Below the pieces are notes generated by a model. The model did no database searches and was not told the DNA's origin. It was given only the letters and a program-made list of their open reading frames with translations. DNA of 18,833 nucleotides from an uncultured Prevotellaceae bacterium (lineage in GTDB: Bacteria > Bacteroidota > Bacteroidia > Bacteroidales > Muribaculaceae), in assembly GCA_937916085.1 (NCBI GenBank), contig CALGGO010000023.1:1-18833 (forward strand), given 5' to 3'. Shown here one piece after another: positions 1-8,594 of this stretch (position 1 is its first letter; the number at the start of each line of letters is the position of its first letter). Position numbers and translations under genes: made by a program.

Positions 1-3000
1 CCAGCGATAAGCTAAGTGCCCCGACAAAGGTGTTCCTGAAGCAGCGTGCCAATGCCGCAGCTCAGGTTCCCGACGGCAAGTCGGTCCTTGCCTCACCAAA
101 GACCGTGGATGGCGTGGAGCGTGTTGAATGCTTCATCGCAATGGATGGCACTTCGATAGCCGAACTAGAGGCTGCCGGAGTGAAAGTTACTGGCAAGTTC
201 AGCGACTTTGTCACTGCCAGTGTTCCTGTTAATAAGCTTGAGGCAGTAGCCCGCATGAGCGGTGTCAAGCAAGTGGGCATCGCCCGTAACGCCCGCCTTC
301 TCACCGATGTGGCAAAAGGCATTGTCAATGCCGACAAGGCGTGGGACGGCACCAACTATGGCCTGCCCCAAGGCTATACCGGACAAGGTGTGGTTGTTGG
401 TCTTATCGACGACGGTATCGAGTTCAACCACCGCGCGTTTCTCGACGAGAACGGCAACACTCGTGTCAAAGCGGTGTATCTTCCCAACGCCAGTAGTGCC
501 AACGGCGGCACCACAGTCTCTATCGACGGCGTGCAGATGATGGGATACCATTATACTACTCCAAGCCAGATTGCCGCCCTCACCTGCGACGACAGCAGTG
601 AGAGCCATGGCACGCACACTACGGGTTGTGCCGCCGGCTCACAGGTGGGCAACTACGCCGGTATGGCACCCGAGGCCGACCTTATCCTGTGTGGTTGCGG
701 CTCCTCACTAACCGAGACCGCCATTATCAGTGCGGCAAAGTATATCGGTTGGTATGCCCAGCAGCTTGGCAAGCCTTGCGTTATCAGCATCAGCCTGGGT
801 AGCGACATCGGTCCTCACGATGGCATGAGCATCACCAGCCGTGCCTATACCGAGGTTGCCAACACCTACGGTGCCGTGATTCTACTTGCCGCTGGTAACG
901 AGGCCGATATTATTGGTCATGCTAAAAAGACCCTCGCCAGCGATGACGACTACATGGCAGTGACCAACAACGTGTCTGGCGGCTGGTGGGGCGGTTCGGC
1001 TACTGGCGCTTGCGACATCTGGAACAGCACCAGCGATGAGCTTCAGGTTAAGGTTATTGTGAGTGGCTCTCAGAGCGACTGGATGACCAGCGGAACCTTT
1101 GGCGACGTGACAGTTTCGGGTGGCGTGGACGCCTACAACAACCGCTATAACCTGTATATCGAAAGCAGTGAATCGACGGCAACCTACGTCATTAAAGGTA
1201 GTGCCGGCAACACCATCAACGTCTATACTGACTGCTATTACAGCACGCTCAGCTCTTCTTCGGGCACCGTGAGCGGCTACACCATCACTCCTGGCACCTA
1301 CGAAGGCTCTATGTGCGACGACATGACGTCGCCCAAGGTTATCAGCGTGGGAGCGCAGGCTTCGCGCTCGGGCGATGGCTATGGTCAAGGCGATGTGGCT
1401 TACTTCTCGAGCTATGGCGTGGACTGCAACGGCGTGAACCAGCCATTCATCACCGCGCCAGGCCACTATGTGATCTCTTCAATCAATGGATATGACTCTT
1501 ATCAGTCTTCTTCTTGGTCGATGACTTACAATGGCAGGACCTACAAGTGGGGACAGATGAGTGGCACATCGATGGCTACGCCTTGTGCCGCCGGTGTGGT
1601 GGCACTGTACCTGCAGGCCGACCCCACTCTCGACGTGGACCGTGTGAAGGAAGTGATTGCCGAGACTGCCACTGCCTACCCCTCTGGCTCTACCAGCCCG
1701 GTGATGGCGCGTGGACACGGCATCATCAATGCCTTAGACGGTATAGAATACATCCTCCAGCATCAGGGACCCACCATCATCGCTAAGCCCGAAGAGGTGA
1801 CCTTTGAGGGATATGCCGGCGAGACCTATACACAGGTTGTAAAGGTTAAGGGATATAACCTTACCCAGCCCATCACCGTCACCAAGAGCGGCGACGCCGT
1901 ATATAGCGTGACTCCAACCACCATCAGCGCCGAGGACGCCTACAACGGTGTGGATGTCACCATCACCTACGCTCCCACAGCAGCTGGCGAGACCACTGCG
2001 ACCATCACCATCGCCAACCCCGAGGCCGAGAGTCAAACGGTGACCGTCAACGGCGTGGCGCAGCCGCGAGTGCCAACTCTCATCGTTACTCCTGAGAGTC
2101 TTGAATTTGCTGCCAACCTCAACAATTCAATGTCGAAGACTATCGACCTCGTTGGAGCCTTCTTGACCAATGATGTGACGATTACTCTTACTGACAACAA
2201 CAACGTGTTCAGCGTTACACCAACCAGCATACCTCAGGGCGACACTAACGTCAACACCCATCTCACTGTCACAGTCTCCTTCAACTCGGCAGTAGAGGGC
2301 AACTTCACCGGCTCGATGGTAATAGCTAGCTCTGGCGCCCCGAGCAAGACTGTTGCTCTCAGTGCTATAGCTCGTGAGGGAGGCACTGCTGCCGACCCTT
2401 ATCTCAATATCGCCTATTATGAGACTATCGACGAGGCTGGCGCCACCGTGAGCGGCATGAGTTCTATCTACCAGTACACTGAGAATGAGGTCGATGGATA
2501 TGCTTGGCTCACCCTTTCTAACTATGGTGCCATGAAGGCCGATGAGACACAGAACTGGCTTGAGACCGAATCGCTCTCGCAATACACCAACTCTTGGAGC
2601 GCAACCGATATATTCCTGGGCAATTCGGCTTACTTTGGCAACAATTCGAGTTATTCTATCTATGGCAGTGGCGAGCAGTCGTTCTATGTTACCAATTGCT
2701 CGCAGGTGAAGGCTCTCGTGAAGGGTGGCGGCTACTCAAGCTCTAGCGCCACACTGTCGATCTTTGAGTGCACGCTCAATGCCGACGGCGCGCTCGTAGC
2801 CTCGACATCGGCCACCAGCACCGCGCAAAGCAACGATGGCGTGATAGCATCGGAAGAGCTCGACGTTTCCAAGATTTATAAAGTGCAGCTCACAGGCGGC
2901 GGCTCTTACCCCGACCTCCTCGAGATAGGCTTCAAGACCGAGATCAATGGCGTTGAGACTCCTGTGGCAACCGACGCTACTCTCGTTGGACCTACCTATT

Positions 3001-3851
3001 TCACTGCCAACTGGAACCCCTGCGAGGGCGCCACAAGCTACACGCTGCGCGTCATCCCCAAGAACTACGACATCCTTACCGAAGGTTTCTCCAAGTTCAC
3101 CAAGGCTGGCGCTCAGGACATCAGCACCAAGCTCGACGACTACATGGACAACATGGGCTGGACTGGCTCTAAGCTCTATGAAGCCGTGGGCGGCGTGCGT
3201 CTGGGCACTGGCTCCTCGGTAGGCACCCTCACCTCCCCGGCTCTTGACCTCACCGAGAACAAGGTCACTGTCACGTTTAAGGCGAAGACCTTCAACAACG
3301 ACACCAACTGCAACCTCAAGCTGTCGTGCGGCGACGCCAGCGAGACGGTCGCTGTGGCCGATGCCAACGAGGAAATCTACACCGTGGTGCTCGACTGCAA
3401 CGCTGCCGACGGGCAGAACATCACCTTTGAGACCACTGCTGTCAGCAAGCGCGTGATAATAACCAGCATCCACGTCATCGACGGAGAGCATGCCGGCACT
3501 GCCAAGTCAATCGACATCGACGGCATCACCTTCACTGGCATCACAGCCTGCAGCTACAAGGTTCCCAACCTCGACCCAGCCACTACCTACATCTACGACG
3601 TGAAGGCAGTGTATGGCGCTAAGGAGAGCCGCTGGTCTAACAAGATCTTGGTCACCACGCTCGCTGGAGGTATCCCTGGCGATGTGAACGGCGACGGCGA
3701 GGTCACTACCGTCGATATCACCGTTCTCTACAACTGGCTGCTCAGCGGTGACGATACCGACATGGTGAACGGCGACCAGAACGGTGATGGCGAGATCACT
3801 ACTAACGACGTCACATTCGTCTATAACATCCTGCTCGGAATTGGTAACTAA
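1..3851 (+). CDS. Secreted S8 (subtilisin-like) serine protease with Ig-like, TIDEAG, split FN3 and dockerin-like modules (5' partial)
   Basis: The frame is open from the window edge (first full codon at 3). A GTG at 30 is not the start, because codons 3-29 already match residues 21-29 of gene 2. About 20 residues, the signal peptide, are missing. An I9-like propeptide comes first, then the S8 domain: catalytic Asp at 408 (LIDDGI), His at 606 (SHGTHTTG), oxyanion Asn at 897 (AAGNEAD) and Ser at 1569 (MSGTSMATP). A beta-rich insert of ~130 residues lies between Asn and Ser. Downstream are two Ig-like repeats (1767-2379), one TIDEAG module (2385-2945), an FN3 domain apparently split by a jelly-roll-like insert (2949-3662), and a dockerin-like tail with two DxNGDG motifs (from 3672). 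All catalytic residues are present, so it is probably active and exported, degrading extracellular protein. Substrate unknown. A terminator follows directly. Confidence 0.9.
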   Translation, partial: SDKLSAPTKVFLKQRANAAAQVPDGKSVLASPKTVDGVERVECFIAMDGTSIAELEAAGVKVTGKFSDFVTASVPVNKLEAVARMSGVKQVGIARNARLLTDVAKGIVNADKAWDGTNYGLPQGYTGQGVVVGLIDDGIEFNHRAFLDENGNTRVKAVYLPNASSANGGTTVSIDGVQMMGYHYTTPSQIAALTCDDSSESHGTHTTGCAAGSQVGNYAGMAPEADLILCGCGSSLTETAIISAAKYIGWYAQQLGKPCVISISLGSDIGPHDGMSITSRAYTEVANTYGAVILLAAGNEADIIGHAKKTLASDDDYMAVTNNVSGGWWGGSATGACDIWNSTSDELQVKVIVSGSQSDWMTSGTFGDVTVSGGVDAYNNRYNLYIESSESTATYVIKGSAGNTINVYTDCYYSTLSSSSGTVSGYTITPGTYEGSMCDDMTSPKVISVGAQASRSGDGYGQGDVAYFSSYGVDCNGVNQPFITAPGHYVISSINGYDSYQSSSWSMTYNGRTYKWGQMSGTSMATPCAAGVVALYLQADPTLDVDRVKEVIAETATAYPSGSTSPVMARGHGIINALDGIEYILQHQGPTIIAKPEEVTFEGYAGETYTQVVKVKGYNLTQPITVTKSGDAVYSVTPTTISAEDAYNGVDVTITYAPTAAGETTATITIANPEAESQTVTVNGVAQPRVPTLIVTPESLEFAANLNNSMSKTIDLVGAFLTNDVTITLTDNNNVFSVTPTSIPQGDTNVNTHLTVTVSFNSAVEGNFTGSMVIASSGAPSKTVALSAIAREGGTAADPYLNIAYYETIDEAGATVSGMSSIYQYTENEVDGYAWLTLSNYGAMKADETQNWLETESLSQYTNSWSATDIFLGNSAYFGNNSSYSIYGSGEQSFYVTNCSQVKALVKGGGYSSSSATLSIFECTLNADGALVASTSATSTAQSNDGVIASEELDVSKIYKVQLTGGGSYPDLLEIGFKTEINGVETPVATDATLVGPTYFTANWNPCEGATSYTLRVIPKNYDILTEGFSKFTKAGAQDISTKLDDYMDNMGWTGSKLYEAVGGVRLGTGSSVGTLTSPALDLTENKVTVTFKAKTFNNDTNCNLKLSCGDASETVAVADANEEIYTVVLDCNAADGQNITFETTAVSKRVIITSIHVIDGEHAGTAKSIDIDGITFTGITACSYKVPNLDPATTYIYDVKAVYGAKESRWSNKILVTTLAGGIPGDVNGDGEVTTVDITVLYNWLLSGDDTDMVNGDQNGDGEITTNDVTFVYNILLGIGN
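2385..2945 (+). repeat. TIDEAG module, copy 1 (type A, in gene 1)
   Basis: This ~187-residue protein module recurs in all five genes. Conserved landmarks in order: DPYLNI, TIDEAG, a WLTLSxYG strand, a W-rich stretch, DxFLG..YFG, FYVTNC, YECT, ELDxSKIYKV and GFKT. Type A copies end in a GGGSYPDLLEIGFKT motif. The alternating hydrophobic strands suggest a beta-sandwich; a binding or adhesive role is inference only. I do not recognise a named family. Confidence 0.75.
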
Positions 3852-3901
3852 CATTATCTACCCATATTCACAAAAAAGCGTCCTCAACCAGGGCGCTTTT
3901 T
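3684..3901 (+). repeat. Near-identical 3' block (dockerin tail, stop and terminator), copy 1
   Basis: The block matches 8242-8459 (3' end of gene 2) with three mismatches that I can find in 218 bases. Positions 3750-3901 equal 8308-8459 without change. The match runs through synonymous sites, the stop codon, the 3' untranslated bases and the terminator, so it is not explained by protein selection. A more diverged third copy lies at 12093-12310. Recent duplication or gene conversion is the likely cause. Confidence 0.85.
3873..3901 (+). terminator. Rho-independent terminator of gene 1
   Basis: The hairpin has an A-rich left arm AAAAAGCG (T) CCT, loop CAACC, and right arm AGG (G) CGCTTTTT, beginning 22 bases after the stop codon. 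The same structure follows genes 2 and 3. Confidence 0.85.
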
Positions 3902-3978
3902 GCATTAAATGCCCACGATCGGCACTCTTTTTCAAACAAAGTCAACAAAGAAAAACAAAGACAACAATTAAAATTTTT

Positions 3979-4009
3979 TTTGTTATCTTGTCAGGTTTTG
4001 TTAATTTTG
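3979..4009 (+). promoter_or_regulatory. Possible upstream Bacteroidetes-type promoter
   Basis: A TTTG (3979-3982) lies 19 bases before TAATTTTG (4002-4009), fitting the TTTG / TAnnTTTG pattern. The surrounding DNA is almost all A/T, so chance matches are likely. If real, it would give gene 2 a ~340-base leader or drive a small RNA across the GC-rich repeats. Confidence 0.25.
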
Positions 4010-4079
4010 TTTGATTTAAACTCGCTTAATCGCATTTTTGTTGTTTTTTATAACGGTGTCCTCGTTTGATTTTTGCTCG

Positions 4080-4127
4080 CAATTGTTTGGCAAAAACTCG
4101 CATTTTTATTTACAATTGTTTGACAAA
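4080..4127 (+). promoter_or_regulatory. Paired operator-like direct repeat before gene 2
   Basis: CAATTGTTTGGCAAA (4080-4094) is repeated as CAATTGTTTGACAAA (4113-4127), a 33-base period (about three helical turns). Each copy contains the small palindrome TTTGnCAAA. The second copy covers the TTTG of the gene 2 promoter, so a bound regulator could control it. No regulator is identified. Confidence 0.4.
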
Positions 4128-4148
4128 CCAATTTTTTTACTAACTTTG
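4119..4148 (+). promoter_or_regulatory. Candidate promoter of gene 2
   Basis: TTTG (4119-4122), an 18-base gap, then TAACTTTG (4141-4148), the Bacteroidetes -33/-7 pattern. The bases just after it (TGGGCTTTT) resemble those after the promoters of genes 4 and 5. Transcription would start near 4155, leaving a leader of about 200 bases, much longer than for the other genes. Confidence 0.6.
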
Positions 4149-4168
4149 TGGGCTTTTAAAACAGATTT

Positions 4169-4310
4169 GAGCTAACAAGCTATCGCTGGTTGTGCCGCGC
4201 TTCGCGCTAGTTAGCCGCTCGCTTTGCTCGCTAGTTGTGCCGCGCTTCGCGCTAGTTTGCCGCTTCGCTAGTTCTCCGATCCCCGATAAACGAAGTCAGC
4301 TTGTTCGCTC
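4169..4310 (+). repeat. GC-rich repeat cluster within a long-range stem in the gene 2 leader
   Basis: A 23-base unit at 4190-4212 recurs exactly at 4235-4257 (45-base period); its core GCGCTTCGCGC is self-complementary. Related shorter units fill 4213-4234 and 4258-4273; all end in GCTAGTT or GCTAG. The cluster is framed by GAGCTAACAAGCT (4169-4181) and AGCTTGTTCGCTC (4298-4310), which pair at 12 of 13 positions. It lies downstream of the predicted transcription start. It could be a structured leader, a small RNA or a mobile REP-like element. I know no family that matches. Confidence 0.55.
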
Positions 4311-4356
4311 GTCAGCTAAAAGAAATACGTAATTATTCACTTTAATAACTATTTAC

Positions 4357-7300
4357 ATGAGAAAAATCTTCCTGTTTTTGATGGCGGTTGGTGTGTCGCT
4401 GGCTATGGTAGCCGGCGATAAGCTGAGCGCGCCAACTCGTGTGTTCATGCAGCAACGCGAGAGGGCGGTGCCACAGAGTGCCGACGGCAAGTCAACTCTT
4501 GCCACGCCAAAGACTGTGGATGGCGTGGAGCGTGTGGAATGCTTCATCGCAATGGATGGCACTTCGATAGCCGAACTAGAGGCTGCCGGAGTGAAAGTCA
4601 CTGGCAAGTTCGAGACATTTGTCACCGCCAGTGTCCCTGTGAGCAAACTTGAGGCTGTCGCTCGCCTGAGAGGCGTCAAGCAAGTGGGCATCGCCCGCAA
4701 CGCGCGCCTCTTGACTGATGTGGCAAAATCTACCACCAACGCCGACAAGGCGTGGGACGGCACCAACTATGGCCTGCCCCAGGGCTTCACCGGGCAAGGC
4801 GTGGTAGTGGGCCTTATCGACGACGGCATCCAGTTCAACCACCGCGCGTTCCTCGACGAGAACGGCAACACGCGTGTCAAGGCTGTGTATATGCCCAACG
4901 CCAGCAGCGCCAACGGCGGCACCAAAGCCACCATCGACGGCGTGGAGCTTATGGGCTACCAATATACCACCGCCAGCCAGATTGCTAACCTCACCTGCGA
5001 CGACACCGGCGAGAGCCACGGCACGCACACCACGGGTTGTGCCGCCGGCTCACAGGTGGGCAACTATGCCGGTATGGCTCCCGAGGCCGACCTCATCCTG
5101 TGCGGCTGCGGCTACAGCCTCACCGAGACCGCTATCGTGAGCTCGGCAAAGTACATAGGCAACTACGCCAAGAACGTGCTTGGCAAGCCCTGCGTGATCA
5201 GCATCAGCCTGGGTAGCGACACCGGTCCCCACGACGGCATGAGCAGCATATGCCGCGCTTATACCGAGGTCGCCAACACCTATGGCGCCGTGATTCTGCT
5301 CGCCGCTGGCAACGAGGCCGACATCACTGGCGCCGCCGTGAAGACCCTCTCGAGCGACGACGATTACATGATGGTGCGCCACAACGTGAGCTACACTTAT
5401 TATGGTGGCGACTGCGACATCTGGAACAGCACCAGCGACGAGCTGCAAGTCAAGGTGATTGTCAACGGCTCAGAGAGTGGCTGGATGACAAGCGGCACCT
5501 ACAACAACGTGACAGTCTCGGGTGGCGTAGATCAGTACAACGGTCGCTACAACCTGTATATCGCGAGCAACACCTCCACAGCTTACTATGTGATCAAGGG
5601 CAGCGCAGGAAACACTGTTCACGTCTATACCGACTGCTATTACAGCGAGCTGGGCACCTCGGGAAGCGTGAGCGGCTACACCCTCACCCCTGGCACCTAC
5701 CAGAACTCGATGTGCGACGACATGACATCGCCTAAGGTCATCAGCGTGGGAGCCATGTGTACCCGCAGCACCAGCAACGGCAGCTATGGCACTAACGACA
5801 TCGCCTACTTCTCGAGCTATGGCGTGGACTGCAACGGCGTGAACCAGCCATTCATCACCGCGCCTGGGCACTATGTGATATCTTCTATCAACGGTTATGA
5901 CTCTGGGCAATCATCCACTTGGTCAACAACCTACAACGGCACCACCTACAAGTGGGGACAGATGAGCGGCACCTCGATGGCAACACCATGTGCCGCAGGC
6001 GTGGTGGCACTGTATCTGCAAGCCGACCCCACCCTCGACGTGGACCGCGTCAAGGAGGTGATTGCCAACACCGCCACTGCCTACAGCAACCCCTCCAGCC
6101 CCGCCCTACAGCGTGGACATGGCATCATCAACGCGCTGGCAGGTATCGAGTATATCCTCGATCATCAGGGACCAACAATCATCGCCTCTCCCGATGAGCT
6201 CAGCTTTGAGGGCTATGCTGGCGAGACCTACACCCAGACCATCACCGTGAAGGGTTACAACCTCACTGGCAACATCAGCATCGCCAAGAGCGGCGACAAC
6301 GTTTACAGCGTGAGCCCCACCACCATCAGTGCCGAGGACGCTTACACTGGAGTTGATGTGACCGTGACCTACGCTCCCACCGCAGCCGGCACAACCAATG
6401 GCACCCTCACCCTCACCAGTGCCGATGCCGAGACAGTTACCGTGCCCATCACCGGTGTGGCGCAGCCCAGAGTTCCTACCATCACTGTTGATGCCGAGAC
6501 CCTGAGCTACAACGCTAAGCTGTCAACTCCAATAACCAAGACCTTGAACGTGACAGGTCTGTTCTTGACTGGCGACATCACCATCACCCTCAACGACGCG
6601 AATGGCGTGTTCACCGTGTCGCCAACCACGATCTCTAAGAACAACACTGGCATCGATACTCCAGTAGCAGTGAGTGTGACATTCAACTCCGATGTGGAGG
6701 GCGACTTCACCGGCTCGCTCACTCTCACCAGCGCAGGCGCCGAGACCAAGACCGTTCAACTCGTGGCCAGCGCATCCGATATGGGCATGGCAACCGACCC
6801 ATTCCTCAATATCGCCAAATATGAGACTATCGACGAGGCAGGGGCTACCGTGAGCGGCATGAGCAGCATCTACAAATATACAGAGCAAGTCGATGGCGCT
6901 TGGCTCACCCTTTCTAACTATGGCGCTCTGCAGGCCGATGCCAACCAAAACTGGCTAGAGACATCATCGCTGTCGCAGTACACCAACACTTGGAGCGCAA
7001 GCGATGTGTTCCTTGGCGATGACGCCTACTTCGGCAGCAATACCAGCTATTCGATATATGGCAGCGGCACTCAGACCTTCTACGTGACCAACTGCGTTCA
7101 AGCTAAGGCCTATGTTAAGGGCAGCAGCTCATCAAGTTCAAATGCTACTCTGTCGATATATGAGTGTACTCTCAATGCCAACGGCACTCTCACTGCCGCA
7201 ACAACAGCAACCGACTCTAAGCAAAGCTCCAATGGCGTGATAAGCTCGGCAGGACTTGATCCTTCCAAGATTTATAAGGTGCAGCTCGCAGGCGGCGGCA

Positions 7301-8409
7301 GCTACCCCGACCTCCTGGAGATAGGCTTCAAGACCGAGCTCAACCAGCCGATGATTGTTGCCGACCCAACCGACGTGACAATCAGCACTGCTCCTGGCGA
7401 GACAGGAAATGCCACCATCACCGTGCGTGGAAAGATGCTGCCTGGCGACGTGACAGTGGCTCTTAACGATCCCAGCAAGGTGTTCACCATTTCAGATACC
7501 AGCCTCAGCAAGAGTGATGTTGAAGCCGGCACACAGCTCACTGTCACTTTCAAGAGCGACGACGAGGCCAGCTGTAACGGCACTATCACTCTCACCAGCG
7601 GCGACCTCTCGGCAACTGTCAACCTCATAGGCCGCTGCAACGATGGAGGCACAGCCAGCGACAAGTATCTCAACATCGCCAAGTGTGCCACTATCGATGA
7701 TGCCGGTGCCACAGTAACCTACATGACATCAATCTACAATTATGCCGAGTATGAGGCCGAGGAGTGTGGCTGGCTCACCGTTTCCACCTACGGCGCCATG
7801 AAGGCCGACGCCAACCAGAACTGGCTAGAGACCTCATCGCTGTCGCAGTACAACAACTCTTGGACCGAAACCGACATATTCCCTGTTGACGATGCGTTCT
7901 TTGGCACCAACAGCGCATATTCGATTTATGGCAGTGGCAGTCAATCCTTCTATGTCACCAATTGCACCCAGGCTAAGGCGTTAGTAAAGGACGGCGGCAG
8001 CTACGTGGCTACCCTGGCAATCTATGAGTGTACGGTGGGCGCCGATGGCACTCCCGTTGCCTCGACCACAGCATTCGACACGCAGCAGGGTGGCGCCAGC
8101 GGCTTGGTGGTTATCACATCGGCCGAGCTCGACGCTACTAAGGTTTACAAAGTGCAGCTCACAGGTGGCGGCTCTTATCCCGACCTCTTGGCAGTGGGCT
8201 TCAAGACTCCACTTCCCGTGAACCCCGTGGTGATTGGCGACGTGAACGGCGACGGCGAGGTCACTACCGTCGATATCACCGTGCTCTACAACTGGCTGCT
8301 CAACGGCGACGATACCGACATGGTGAACGGCGACCAGAACGGTGATGGCGAGATCACTACTAACGACGTCACATTCGTCTATAACATCCTGCTCGGAATT
8401 GGTAACTAA
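4357..8409 (+). CDS. Secreted S8 (subtilisin-like) serine protease with Ig-like repeats, two TIDEAG modules and dockerin-like tail
   Basis: 1350 residues. The ATG at 4357 opens a clear signal peptide (residues 1 to ~19, MRKIF then a hydrophobic run) after an A/T-rich leader without Shine-Dalgarno site. Residues ~40-120 look like an I9-type inhibitory propeptide. The S8 domain spans ~145-600: Asp155 (LIDDGI), His221 (HGTHTTG), Asn319 (AAGNE) and Ser540 (GTSMATP). A ~130-residue beta-rich insert (~330-455) sits between Asn and Ser, recalling the jelly-roll inserted in clostridial Csp proteases (inference). Then come Ig-like repeats (604-703, 704-808), TIDEAG (811-995), a third Ig-like repeat (995-1096), a second TIDEAG (1099-1286), and a dockerin-like tail (1293-1350). 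It is a close paralogue of gene 1 in head and tail, but gene 1's split FN3 is replaced here by the Ig plus TIDEAG pair. Likely active outside the cell; substrate unknown. Confidence 0.93.
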   Translation: MRKIFLFLMAVGVSLAMVAGDKLSAPTRVFMQQRERAVPQSADGKSTLATPKTVDGVERVECFIAMDGTSIAELEAAGVKVTGKFETFVTASVPVSKLEAVARLRGVKQVGIARNARLLTDVAKSTTNADKAWDGTNYGLPQGFTGQGVVVGLIDDGIQFNHRAFLDENGNTRVKAVYMPNASSANGGTKATIDGVELMGYQYTTASQIANLTCDDTGESHGTHTTGCAAGSQVGNYAGMAPEADLILCGCGYSLTETAIVSSAKYIGNYAKNVLGKPCVISISLGSDTGPHDGMSSICRAYTEVANTYGAVILLAAGNEADITGAAVKTLSSDDDYMMVRHNVSYTYYGGDCDIWNSTSDELQVKVIVNGSESGWMTSGTYNNVTVSGGVDQYNGRYNLYIASNTSTAYYVIKGSAGNTVHVYTDCYYSELGTSGSVSGYTLTPGTYQNSMCDDMTSPKVISVGAMCTRSTSNGSYGTNDIAYFSSYGVDCNGVNQPFITAPGHYVISSINGYDSGQSSTWSTTYNGTTYKWGQMSGTSMATPCAAGVVALYLQADPTLDVDRVKEVIANTATAYSNPSSPALQRGHGIINALAGIEYILDHQGPTIIASPDELSFEGYAGETYTQTITVKGYNLTGNISIAKSGDNVYSVSPTTISAEDAYTGVDVTVTYAPTAAGTTNGTLTLTSADAETVTVPITGVAQPRVPTITVDAETLSYNAKLSTPITKTLNVTGLFLTGDITITLNDANGVFTVSPTTISKNNTGIDTPVAVSVTFNSDVEGDFTGSLTLTSAGAETKTVQLVASASDMGMATDPFLNIAKYETIDEAGATVSGMSSIYKYTEQVDGAWLTLSNYGALQADANQNWLETSSLSQYTNTWSASDVFLGDDAYFGSNTSYSIYGSGTQTFYVTNCVQAKAYVKGSSSSSSNATLSIYECTLNANGTLTAATTATDSKQSSNGVISSAGLDPSKIYKVQLAGGGSYPDLLEIGFKTELNQPMIVADPTDVTISTAPGETGNATITVRGKMLPGDVTVALNDPSKVFTISDTSLSKSDVEAGTQLTVTFKSDDEASCNGTITLTSGDLSATVNLIGRCNDGGTASDKYLNIAKCATIDDAGATVTYMTSIYNYAEYEAEECGWLTVSTYGAMKADANQNWLETSSLSQYNNSWTETDIFPVDDAFFGTNSAYSIYGSGSQSFYVTNCTQAKALVKDGGSYVATLAIYECTVGADGTPVASTTAFDTQQGGASGLVVITSAELDATKVYKVQLTGGGSYPDLLAVGFKTPLPVNPVVIGDVNGDGEVTTVDITVLYNWLLNGDDTDMVNGDQNGDGEITTNDVTFVYNILLGIGN
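6787..7341 (+). repeat. TIDEAG module, copy 2 (type A, first in gene 2)
   Basis: Residues 811-995 of gene 2 carry all the landmarks (DPFLNI, TIDEAG, FYVTNC, YECT, KIYKVQL and the GGGSYPDLLEIGFKT end). It sits between the second and third Ig-like repeats. Confidence 0.75.
7651..8214 (+). repeat. TIDEAG module, copy 3 (type A, second in gene 2)
   Basis: Residues 1099-1286 of gene 2. The signature reads TIDDAG here, and FLG is replaced by FPV, so this copy is somewhat diverged; the GGGSYPDLL end is kept. It directly precedes the dockerin-like tail. Gene 2 is the only gene of the five with two copies. Confidence 0.72.
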
Positions 8410-8459
8410 CATTATCTACCCATATTCACAAAAAAGCGTCCTCAACCAGGGCGCTTTTT
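8242..8459 (+). repeat. Near-identical 3' block (dockerin tail, stop and terminator), copy 2
   Basis: Partner of 3684-3901 (three mismatches seen). The related gene 3 block at 12093-12310 differs by scattered synonymous changes and a changed end (GID instead of GIG before the last residue). Confidence 0.85.
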
Positions 8460-8460
8460 T
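8430..8460 (+). terminator. Rho-independent terminator of gene 2
   Basis: AAAAAAGCG (T) CCT, loop CAACC, AGG (G) CGCTTTTTT: the same hairpin as after gene 1, with a T-run on the 3' side and, because the arm is A-rich, some terminator character on the other strand too. Confidence 0.85.
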
Positions 8461-8501
8461 GTTTAGAAATAATGTGTAATTATTGAAAAATGGTCAAAAT
8501 C

Positions 8502-8533
8502 TTTGGAAGAAAGAATTATTTTTTTTATCTTTG
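8502..8533 (+). promoter_or_regulatory. Candidate promoter of gene 3
   Basis: TTTG (8502-8505), a 20-base gap, then TATCTTTG (8526-8533). The following GCAGATTTTTAG resembles the equivalent bases of gene 5. The leader of about 55 bases ends in the same ~35 bases that precede the ATG of gene 4. Confidence 0.65.
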
Positions 8534-8594
8534 GCAGATTTTTAGAATGTAAACCTTTATAAACAACTATATTATTAACTAAACTTTCAATTAA

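Noticed and set aside
30..32. GTG at 30 as the start codon of gene 1.
   Set aside because: The frame is open to the window edge, and the preceding codons match the mature N-terminus of gene 2, so the true start and signal peptide lie outside the window.
3784..4014. 76-codon + strand frame overlapping the end of gene 1.
   Set aside because: It is a different frame of the dockerin tail running through the terminator into A/T-rich DNA. The same frame is not kept at gene 2 beyond the identical block.
4190..4273. GC-rich repeats before gene 2 considered as a CRISPR array.
   Set aside because: There are only two exact repeats of 23 bases, with a 22-base intervening unit related to the repeat itself and no cas genes.
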